In this document: positions 56,526-64,000 of the stretch, in pieces
How the letters are laid out: each line of letters opens with the position of its first letter
Numbering within the stretch: position 1 is the first letter of the stretch
Assembly (NCBI GenBank): GCA_039566865.1
Contig: CM076958.1
Span: forward strand, 8,222,501 to 8,286,500
DNA from: Aurelia coerulea
Taxonomy: Eukaryota; Cnidaria; Scyphozoa; Semaeostomeae; Ulmaridae
Direction of reading: 5' to 3'
Length of the DNA stretch: 64,000 nucleotides
Position numbers and translations under genes: made by a program
Notes under the pieces: generated by a model
Database searches by the model: none
Told to the model about the DNA's origin: nothing
Seen by the model: only the letters and a program-made list of their open reading frames with translations

Positions 56526-57156
56526 TGTCCCATGCGAATACGAATAACAATTTCCACGAGTAATGATCCAGTAAACAATTGATTTTCAAAGTGTAACTCG
56601 AGCGATTCGATTTTCAAACAAAGGTGATCCAAATCTTCATCTTGAGCGAATAAACAAAGTCCAATAACAAATAGCAGCAACACGAACTGTCCAATGAATA
56701 CAAATATTGACTAAGCTAACTAAGAAACTAAGAACTAACTAAGAAACTATTCAATTCAACTTGGCACAACAAGTTACAAATTCATTTAAATTTTGTGTAA
56801 TAATTGCTATGAATTACACAACCAATCTCAACAAGAAAGAAAGCAAGCAACTCTTAGCTTTCTAAATTTCTAACAAGCGCAAAACGCTTCGCGCAAAAAC
56901 ATGCACTAGGACGCAAGCATAAAGTCTAGTGACTATGATAAAATCAATGAAACATACAGATACCTCATGTAAATGCAACAAACAGGAAAAAGATACATCG
57001 ACGTAATACGCAAAGTTCCCCACGCACATTAGCACATAACAAGGTACAACTCATCATATCGAAATAATGTCAGTACCAGCGAAATAAACTAAGCTCAAGG
57101 GAGGAAACTTCACGTAATACGTAAAAAAAAACTGATAGTTTAACAATATTAACTAC
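56526..57156 (-). other. BEL 5' leader
   Basis: About 630 bp between primer site and first ATG, AT-rich, no recognised feature. It probably carries packaging signals (inference). Confidence 0.6.
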
Positions 57157-57168
57157 CCTCTGCTACCA
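57157..57168 (-). other. Primer binding site, initiator tRNA-Met type
   Basis: Read on the minus strand immediately after the 5' LTR: TGGTAGCAGAGG. This is the complement of the 3' end (CCTCTGCTACCA) of eukaryotic initiator tRNA-Met, as I recall that tRNA. Twelve bases match, then the sequence diverges. Confidence 0.85.
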
Positions 57169-57676
57169 TGTAGTGGATTTGACGTGCGGCCCATAAACAC
57201 AAAAACTAAGATGTATCTTTCAAGTTTCCTAAAATATTTCAAATGATTAAATGCATAAAAACACAACGAAATTCATGTCAATCAGTTGTTTAGTCCTCTT
57301 CCAACTTGAATCCCAACAAACAAGGAAAATATACGCTCACCAACATCATGCCGTCATCGATTGGGCTTGGGTCGCAGACTTGGGACTAGGCCTATCGTAC
57401 GTCACCTTCTTTGCGCGATCTCTCTCTCTCTCGTTGCTCTTTTTCGTCCGTCTTGTGCTCTTCCAAAACAACAACTCCCTCCTGTTTTTCTAACTCTGTC
57501 ATAGGACAAGTTTTGCGTAGCTCCTGGGAATACGAATCGGCGCACACCGCCAACACACGAGGAAATTGCATGCAGAAAACTGAAACGCCAGCTAAACGTC
57601 ACCAGGGACGAAACGTTCTGGGGGTCTCCTGAGTCTCGATGACTTCCTTACAGATTTCCTTTGAGATTCGTGAACA
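57169..57676 (-). repeat. BEL 5' LTR (508 bp)
   Basis: Near-identical partner of 47827-48336. It lies upstream of gag on the minus strand. The host TSD copy ATAGG follows at 57677. No convincing TATA box position could be fixed by eye. Confidence 0.97.
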
Positions 57677-57689
57677 ATAGGAGGACATT

Positions 57690-58790
57690 GCTTTGCTGCT
57701 GCACAATCATAAGACCTGACAGCATTTTGAAGAATATTGCCAAATATCATTGAGTTTAGGGGGCCCGTTGTGCAGGGATTGGACTCTAATTTGCATGTGA
57801 ATTGAAAATATTTGGTAAGAATTGCCTGTAACATGGATAAAACCATGGTTATTTGCCTCCTACGACCCTAAAATTGCTATTTTCTCACGAATTGTCGTAT
57901 TCTGAAGCTATTGAGTGCTAATTCTAAATAACCCCTTAATTCAGTCCATCAAAAGTCATTTGTAAAGGTTCTTTGAGCTATTCATACCTGCATATGAATC
58001 ATTTTGTGAACTTAGGTTATTACCGAGAGAACAATCATTGGGTTTTTTTTATGGGTAGGGGTAGCCGTTGATAAAGTATAGTATGGTTCTCTTAGTGCTG
58101 ACCAAATTCATAATTGTTATGCGTCATTTGAAAGCTTATTAAATAAGCTTTCCAAATATCATATGGTTTAGGGGCCCATGGGTCGGGATCGGACCCTAAT
58201 TACATTTTAACTGAAAGTATGTGAGTAAAAACAGGTGGGAAAACCGTGGGTCTTTGCCTCGGACAACCCTAAAATTCGTATTTTCCTCATAAACGTTTGT
58301 CTTTTCAACCCCTTTAAATGTTGATTTTGAATGATCCATCAATCTAATCCATCAAAAACCATATGTGAAGGTTCTGTCAGCTATTCCTACCCTTTTAGTA
58401 GTCATTCTGTAGACTTAGGTTGCTACAGAGAGAAGGTCGCCGGGTGGGTGTACCTGTCAATAAAATGTAATTTATTTCTAAAGTGCTATCCAAATTCATA
58501 ATTGTTATACATCATTCGAAAGCTTATCAAATAAGCTTTCCAAATATCATATGGTTTAGGGGGCCCATGGGTCGGGATCGGACCCTAATTTACATTTTAA
58601 CTGAAATTATGCGAGTAAAAACAGAGGGAAAAACATTGTGTCTTTGCCTCGGACGACCCTAAAATTCGTATTTTTCTCATAAATGTTTGTCTTTTCAAGC
58701 CCTTTAAATGCTGATTTTGAACAATTCATCCATCTAATCCATCAGAAACCAGTTATGAAGGTTCTCTGAGAAATTTTATGCTTCTAGTGT
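57690..58790. repeat. Three tandem units of ~390-410 bp
   Basis: Each unit has TCCAAATATCATATGGTTTA, GGGGCCCATGGGTCGGGATC, a GACCCTAATTT(A)CATTTTAA block, CCTAAAATTCGTATTTT and AAGGTTCT(G/C)TGAG. Repeated starts at ~57740, 58152 and 58540. The first unit is the most diverged. Units two and three are close. No ORF. It lies inside the CACAGTGGACCC element. Confidence 0.85.
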
Positions 58791-59150
58791 TGATTTTGTG
58801 GAAACAGGTGATTTTTGCGAAATAATGTAACCAATGTTATGAGTCCTCTGATCTTTGATAAACCCCATCACTTCAAAAAACCATATTTTTACTTAGAAAA
58901 GAGATACTGACATGCGGTTTTTTGCGTTTTGTCCGTCTAACACTTGTGCTTCAAATAAATAATGTAAACTGCTATAAAAGAATAAAAAAGTTTTTGACTT
59001 ATTTCCATTCCTGGGTCCACTGTGCACCCGGTATAAACTGAACCATTTGAATAATTTGACGAAAGTTATCGTTGATTAACTCGCTGAAAAGTGTTTGAGA
59101 TTCCTATGGATTTCTTAGTACAGGTGGCAATGTTTCTACTGAGGACGGGG

Positions 59151-59235
59151 GTATGTATGTATGTATGTATGTATGTATGTATGTATGTATGTATGTATGT
59201 ATGTATGTATGTATGTATGTATGTATGTATGTATG

Positions 59236-59264
<29 letters not shown>
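59151..59264. repeat. (GTAT)n microsatellite
   Basis: About 28 perfect tetranucleotide units without interruption. The open frames across it on both strands are trivial products of the repeat. Confidence 0.98.
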
Positions 59265-59267
<3 letters not shown>

Positions 59268-59450
59268 ATTTTGCCATCAAAATAGATATACCTAATCATA
59301 AAAGAAAAGAAATCTATTTATAATATCTATAAAGTTAAAATGATTACAGGCAAAAACTACATATCTAATTTAATAATATAATTTAAAAACACCCTATGGT
59401 TAAAGATGGCAGGGATAGCACTAAAAGGTCAATGCGACCTTGTTTCCATA

Positions 59451-59613
59451 AAGGCGAATTTCCAGTCAGTGGAATTTTCCGAGCGGGCGGAATTTTAGAC
59501 AATAAAAGGTCGCTCAACCGTAACTTTCTATTCAATTCCAGGGCGACATTATTTCACGCAGACAAAGGAAATTCCGCCCGCTCGGAAAATTCCACTGACT
59601 GGAAATCAGCCTT
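59451..59613. mobile_element. Small MITE with ~44-bp AAGGCGAATTTCCAGTCAGT ends
   Basis: AAGGCGAATTTCCAGTCAGT, GGAATTTTCCGAGCGGGCGG and AATTT at the left mirror AAATTCCGCCCGCTCGGAAA, ATTCCACTGACTGGAAAT and CAGCCTT at the right. 163 bp in total with a short loop. No certain target duplication. Confidence 0.82.
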
Positions 59614-59829
59614 AATGGTCCCTCAAGGAGTGCTATTCAAAAGGAAAAAGAAAGAAAATTTTTCGAGAAAAGAAATATAAAGTTTTCATGGAAAACAGAA
59701 TTTTGTCTAGAACGGAAATAAAATCTTTGATTTTAATGACGAATAAGCATTGTTAATGGTTGTTTTTAGATTTCTAATAATATATGTAGGGTATCATTAA
59801 GACTTTGAATATTTTTAAAGAATTGGTCT

Positions 59830-60170
59830 TTGATCTTATGTTTGAAACTGTTGATGTTTGTTGCAGATTTAGTTATGAGGGTAGGCTGTTCCATATTTTA
59901 GGTCCTAAATATGAGAGATAATTTTGTCCTGTGTTGCTTTTTCGGAAAGATTGAATTAGTTTGTTTTAGATCTTCGAGTTACTCGGCTCTGGCCAACTGG
60001 TAAGAACATTTCCGACATAAATGAGGGGACTGCATTATCAAAAAATTTGAAAACCTTTGCAGCAGTGCATTGCTCAAACCTTTCTTTAGTGGGGAGCCAG
60101 TTTACAGTTTTAAATTCGTCTTCTCCTATATGTGCTCTGTTACTCAGATTCAAACAGACTCTGATACATT
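59830..60170 (-). mobile_element. LINE C-terminal fragment, minus strand
   Basis: 60153-59956 encodes VNWLPTKERFEQCTAAKVFK, FFDNAVPSFMSEMF and GQSRVTRRSKT, the NWLP..ERF..C..... block near the end of many LINE ORF2 proteins. Weak continuation to ~59830 (LGPKIWNSLPS-like in other frames). Family not determined. Confidence 0.65.
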
Positions 60171-60471
60171 TTTTTTTTGAGCCGTCTGAATTTTTTTGGT
60201 TAATCGTTTATTCAACATTGGAAGCCAAGCACTGCATGAAAAGTCAAAGTGGGGTTGAATTAGTGCATTTGCCTATTTATGAACTAAATTTCAATATTGT
60301 AGTGATTATGATTTATCATTATTATTATTATTACTGTATGACTTCATGTGCCTGCGCATATTATTTGAATTTATTCTTATACTATGCAATCTCCCAAACG
60401 CACGTGTTTATCTCTTACTTACGAAGTCTACAATGGCGACGAGTTAAAAGGAAAAAGAAGAGAAACGTAAG

Positions 60472-61234
60472 ATGGCCGCAGCAAATAACATAAATCCTAT
60501 GCCTGTCTGTGAACCAAAAAGTGATATCACAAACACAGGAGCTCGCTGGACAAACTGGCTGGAGAGATTTCAAACGTATTTGCTTGCCGCAGACATCACA
60601 GAACCAAAGAGACAACGAGCTTTGCTTTTGTATCAAGCTGGACTCGAAGTTTATAATATTTTCAAAACTCTACCTGATACTGGAGAGGAGAAAGACTACA
60701 CAAAAAGCTGTTGATGCCTTAACCAAGCACTTCGAGCCAGATAAGAATCAAATCTTCGAAATTTACAATTTTCGTCAGACAACCTGAAAGACAGAGGAGA
60801 CTATTGATGAATTTCATACGTGACTTCGCACACTTGCAAAACATTGCAAATTTCACGACGAGGACTTCGAACTTAAGATGCAGATCGTGTGTAATGGAGA
60901 GTCAGCTCGACTTAGGAGAAAAGCCCTCCGAGAACCAGATTACAAGCTTGCAGACATGCTGATCGATGGCAGAAAAGCTGAAATGAGCTCTACTCAAGCG
61001 TCTGGTATGGAAGAAAGCTTCCAAGAGGTGCACGTCAAAGAAATCCAGACAGAAAATACCTGTTACAAATGTGGATTCAGTTATCCTCACAAAAACAAAC
61101 CATGCCCAGCAAAACATGTAGTTTGCTCTTCATGTGGCCTCATTGGACATTTTGAAAAACTCTGTCGTAAGAAACAAGAAACGCCTCAGAGGAAACCCCT
61201 CCAAAGTAAAGAGGTTCCAAGCGTGGTTCCATAG
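60472..61234 (+). pseudogene. Ty3/gypsy-type gag, frameshifted
   Basis: 60472-60714 reads GARWTNWLERFQTYLLAADI, ALLLYQAGLEVYNIFKTLPD; a one-base shift near 60695 moves the frame to KAVDALTKHFEPDKNQIFEI. Stops at ~60785 and ~60822 follow. 60878-61234 gives KMQIVCNGESARLRRKALRE and a double zinc knuckle (CYKCGFSYPHKNKPC, CSSCGLIGHFEKLC). This is the Gag of K02A2.6-like gypsy elements. A TG..CA stretch ending CTACA at ~60432 followed by ATGGCGACGAG could be LTR end and primer site, but no second LTR is found. Pol is absent; a LINE follows. Confidence 0.75.
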
Positions 61235-61263
61235 TTCATCTCAATGACTATGGAACCACGCTT
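61219..61263. repeat. Perfect 17-bp inverted repeat at gag/LINE junction
   Basis: AAGCGTGGTTCCATAGT (61219-61235), loop TCATCTCAATG, then ACTATGGAACCACGCTT (61247-61263). It contains the stop that ends the gag frame (VVP then TAG). Confidence 0.9.
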
Positions 61264-61689
61264 TAGCTAATAATTTTATTTTTAACCTTGGATACTGACT
61301 AGATATTGAGGGGGTAAAGCCATACAATGAACTTCACACTCATACGGAACCTAAGGAGCCTGACCCTTCCAGCTTCGGTATTTATATCCCCCCAGCAGTG
61401 GAGGTTACCCCTGGATCCATTGTTTTGGATTCACATCACACCCCTGATGACAGTGATGCCAAATCTGCATTGAAAAAGTTGCGTTTGAAGAATATAGGTC
61501 GTATGACTATCGGTTATCTAAATAGAAATTCCATTAGAAATAAATTTGATGCATTAAAAGAGATAGTTTCACTGATATTCTAATGGTCGCGGAAACAAAA
61601 ATTGATGATTCTTTTCCAATCCAACAGTCTATATTGAAGGGTACGCTGATCCGCTGCGGCTTGATAGAAATTGTGACGGTGGGGGTCTT

Positions 61690-62508
61690 TTGGTTTACGT
61701 GAAAAATGACATCACAACGAGACAGCTAAAATCTTTCAAATTTGAAATTGATATGGAATGCATTTGTTTTGAAATTAATTTAAGGGGAAAAAAGTGGGTT
61801 CTTTTCAGTGTGTACCGACCACCATCCCAATCTCAAGATCAATTTTTCGAAAATCTTGGCAAAGCAGTTGATCATTACAGTGAAAAATATGACAATTTTT
61901 TGTTTCTTTGTGATTTTAATGCAGTGGAGACAGATCAGCAGGTTAGTACTTTTATGAATAGCTATGACCTCAAAAATCTGGTAAAGGAGCCAACCTGTTT
62001 CAAGGCTGATAATCCACGGTGTATTGACCTAATCTTAACAAACAGATATAGGAGTTTCCAACATACCACCACATTCGAGACGGGACTCTCTGACTTCCAC
62101 AAAATGATAGTCACAGTTTTGAAAACAACATACCAAAAAACTGGGCCCACTGTTATTAATTATAGAGATTATAAGATGTTTTTGGAACGGACGTTCAAAC
62201 GAGAACTTAGGGAAGAGTTGGATAGTATCAAAACAACTGATTTAGACTACAGCTCTTTTCAAAATTGCTTTGAAAAAGTACTTGACAAGCATGCACCAAT
62301 GAAAAAGAAATACGCAAGGGCCAATGATGGTGCCTTCATGAATCGAGTTCTCCGTAAAGCTACTATGTTGCGTGCTTGGTTGAAAAATAGATATAATAAA
62401 AGCCGCACTGCTGAACACTGGGAAGCATTCCGCCGGCAACGCAACTTGTGTGTTAAATTATTTAGAAAAGGAAAAACGAAATTTTTACAAAAATTTGAAT
62501 ATTACTGA
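61690..62508 (+). pseudogene. LINE B ORF2 endonuclease and linker
   Basis: AP-endonuclease-like blocks: GGGLLVYVKNDITTRQL, WVLFSVYRPPSQSQDQFF, NFLFLCDFNAVETDQQ (D-x-N, with C where most have G), IDLILTNRYRSFQHTTTFET and GLSDFHKMIVTVLK (the terminal S-D-x-H block). From residue ~155 the linker has DKHAPMKKKYARANDGAFMN and LRKATMLRAWLKNRYNKSRT. The frame shifts at ~62455 in an A-rich stretch and continues in the next piece. It nicks DNA for target-primed reverse transcription in the family. Confidence 0.8.
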
Positions 62509-63439
62509 TATTACTGACAATAAAAAATTTTTGAAAACTGTGAAACCTATCCTTTCCGATAAAGGTCGATCGAATTCAAAAATTACCCTTATTGAAAATG
62601 ACACGATAATTTCCAAAGATAAGGAAGTTGCTGAATCCCTGAATGATTATTTTGTAACTATTAATGACTCACTAGGTCTTACGGAGAATAGTGAGATGAT
62701 CATAAATGCAGAAGGTGTCTCAGATTCTGTAGAAAGGGCTGTAATTAAATATTCCAACCACGCAAGTATAAGGAAAATTCGTAGTGTTGCCCAAAACGAC
62801 GATTTCTTCAAATTCCAAAAGGTTTCTTTGGAACAGATGCATTCTGAAATTGGGAGACTTAATCCTAAGAAAGCAACAACCTATAAAGATATACCTGCAA
62901 AAGTGCTGAAAAGCAACTCTGACATTTGCTCCGAATCGTTACAGCTTATCTTCAATAATTGCGTAGAAAATGGTTTGTTTCCGGACTTATTGAAACTAGC
63001 AGCTGTCACCCCTCTTTATCAGATGGATGAGAAAACCAGGAAGAAAAATTACAGACCTGTGAGCGTTTAGCCAACTGTTTCTAAGGTTTTTGAAAGACTG
63101 CTGGACAAACAGATTATTGATTATATGGCACATTATTTATCGTCACTTCTTTGCGGTTTTCGTAAGGGGTATAATGCGCAGCACGCGTTAGTTCGAATGC
63201 TTGAAAAGTGGAAAACAAGCTTAGACAATGGAGAAAATATTGGCGCAATCCTGATGGACTTATCCAAAGCGTTCGATTTTATTAAACATGACTTCCTTTT
63301 AGCAAAACTAGATGCTTACGGTTTCAGCCGTGAAGCACTGTGTCTCGTCAACAGCTTTTTGGAGAATAGGCACCAGAGAGTTAAGATAAATTGGTCTTTT
63401 AGTGACTACAAACAACTGTCCCTTGGAGTTCCACAATGA
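62450..63439 (+). pseudogene. LINE B ORF2 reverse transcriptase, two stops
   Basis: 62450-63070: linker and fingers (KNLNITDITDNKKFLKTVKP, ITLIENDTIISKDKEVAESL, KKATTYKDIPAKVLKSNSDI, NYRPVSV) then TAG. 63125-63439: [40 protein letters not shown] (motif A), LGVPQ then TGA where glycine is expected. Beyond, 63440-64000 is open with SVLGPLFFNIYINDL-like text and [20 protein letters not shown]. The frame is the same throughout, so only two point stops interrupt it. Confidence 0.82.
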
Positions 63440-64000
63440 TCGGTTCTTGGTCCCCTGTTCTTTAACATCTACATAAATGATTTGTTGCTCTCCATACACG
63501 ATACTGATATCTGCAATTACGCGGATGATACAACCATATATTCATGCGATAAGAATCTTGATAACGTAGTTGCAAGGCTGGAGAATGATTCAAGCACAAT
63601 TATTCAATGGTTCGCTGATAACTTAATGAAATTGAATACAGATAAATGTCATTTACTCTTACTTGGTAGAAATTCTAATCAACAGGTCACAGTTAATGTA
63701 GGAGATTCTGTCATAGCAAATACGGACGAGGAAAAGCTACTAGGCGTTGTGATCGACAAAAAACTCAATTTTGAGACGCATATCAATAAGTTGTTTAAAA
63801 AGGCTCGTAGCAAACTCTTCGCCCTCGCTCGCATATCTGGATACATGGACTCTAATAAACTAAGAATCTTAATGAGAGCCTTTGTAATTAGCCAGTTTCA
63901 ATACTGTCCATTAGTCTGGATGTTTCACAGTAGGCACATGAATAATAAGATTAATAGAATACACGAGAGAGCCTTGAGAATCGCATACAAGGATTATGAA

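Larger units (their letters stand above)
47827..57676 (-). mobile_element. BEL/Pao LTR retrotransposon, young, split by a LINE
   Basis: LTR-bounded element on the minus strand, 9850 bp including a 1.9-kb LINE. The 5-bp duplication ATAGG is perfect at 47822-47826 and 57677-57681. 5' LTR 57169-57676, primer site 57157-57168, SAP/gag/pol frame 56525-50325 and 48446-48252, purine tract 48337-48349, 3' LTR 47827-48336. Domain order protease, RT, RNase H, integrase with a DUF1759/DUF1758/Pao architecture identifies BEL/Pao. It replicates through virus-like particles in the family. Defects: one TGA at 56070-56072 and the LINE near the 3' end of the frame. Confidence 0.96.
47153..59031. mobile_element. 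DNA element with CACAGTGGACCCAG ends carrying the BEL insertion
   Basis: CACAGTGGACCCAGAATG at 47153 and GGGTCCACTGTGCACCCGG (to 59031) are mirrored, together with GGAAATAAGTC / GACTTATTTCC. TA follows at 59032-59033. Without the BEL element (47827-57676 plus one ATAGG) it is about 2 kb. It contains a foldback at 47231-47729 and ~400-bp repeats at 57690-58790. No transposase ORF is seen. Its left CCGGGTG is missing at the junction with the previous MITE. Confidence 0.55.
61300..64000 (+). mobile_element. LINE family B, endonuclease and RT, runs off window
   Basis: Sense-strand ORF2 in order: N-terminal strand (IGYLNRNSIRNKFDAL), endonuclease, linker, RT, thumb ([13 protein letters not shown]) to 64000. 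Breaks: a shift between 61583 and 61690, a shift near 62455, a TAG at ~63068 and a TGA at 63437-63439. Otherwise open, so this copy is much younger than the others of its family. The 3' end lies outside. Confidence 0.88.

Noticed and set aside
59066..59299. Open frames across the GTAT microsatellite on both strands
   Set aside because: Trivial translation of a tetranucleotide repeat.
60296..60432. Gypsy LTR with primer site upstream of the gag
   Set aside because: TG..CA ends and ATGGCGACGAG are suggestive, but there is no second LTR to confirm it; only mentioned in the gag entry.
56982..64000. Remaining ABCA exons (second membrane domain, NBD2)
   Set aside because: No ABCA-like blocks were found after 46451; the stretch is transposons and repeats.

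Overview
The window looks like nuclear DNA of an invertebrate animal. It is AT-rich, shows GT-AG introns, and has one host gene drowned in transposons. The mix of non-LTR retrotransposons, short inverted-repeat DNA transposons and a BEL/Pao element resembles coral, sea anemone or other cnidarian genomes. That assignment is inference; no taxon-specific marker was seen.

The only host gene I can support is part of an ABCA-subfamily (ABCA3-like) ABC transporter on the + strand. Seven exons lie at 4108-4198, 12002-12192, 18459-18577, 19526-19672, 20525-20614, 29675-29859 and 46346-46451. They are joined by phase-compatible introns and encode the complete first nucleotide-binding domain plus the regulatory segment after it. 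The first membrane domain should lie upstream of the window. The second half should lie in or beyond the final intron, which runs past the right edge.

Nearly everything else is mobile DNA in or after those introns. I use local names for the non-LTR (LINE) families. A has reverse transcriptase (RT) motif YADDTS. B has YADDTTIY and an ORF1 with a GDS(L)/SGNH-like esterase. C has a C-terminal Cys/His motif. D has a LNDFEKC/YADDT-type RT. E is related to B. F is a separate RT found inside the BEL element. Layout: 1-2.1 kb LINE A; 4.4-6.7 kb LINE D and A; 6.8-9.0 kb DNA transposons with LINE E; 9.4-11.9 kb minisatellite and nested MITEs; 12.4-17.3 kb LINE D copies, a 68-bp tandem array and a foldback MITE; 20.8-23.4 kb MITE and LINE E with a nested transposon; 23.4-28.0 kb LINE B; 28.0-29.6 kb LINE D; 30.6-33.8 kb LINE C; 33.8-34.7 kb LINE B; 35.3-36.6 kb minisatellite and MITE; 37.2-40.2 kb LINE C with LINE A inside; 42.2-45.7 kb LINE fragments and LINE B with a nested transposon.

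The most striking structure is at 46.6-59.0 kb. A composite inverted-repeat DNA element carries a young BEL/Pao retrotransposon (47827-57676, minus strand). The two LTRs differ by one base and one CT unit, the target duplication is ATAGG, and the primer site matches initiator tRNA-Met. The BEL element is itself split by an antisense LINE (48447-50318) with an intact 586-residue RT ORF. The BEL polyprotein begins with a SAP-like motif and is cut by a single in-frame TGA. To the right are a ~400-bp tandem repeat, a GTAT microsatellite, a MITE, a decayed Ty3/gypsy gag and a LINE B copy that runs off the window.

The host exons work together as one ATP-binding cassette. The transposons are parasitic layers whose nesting gives their relative ages.
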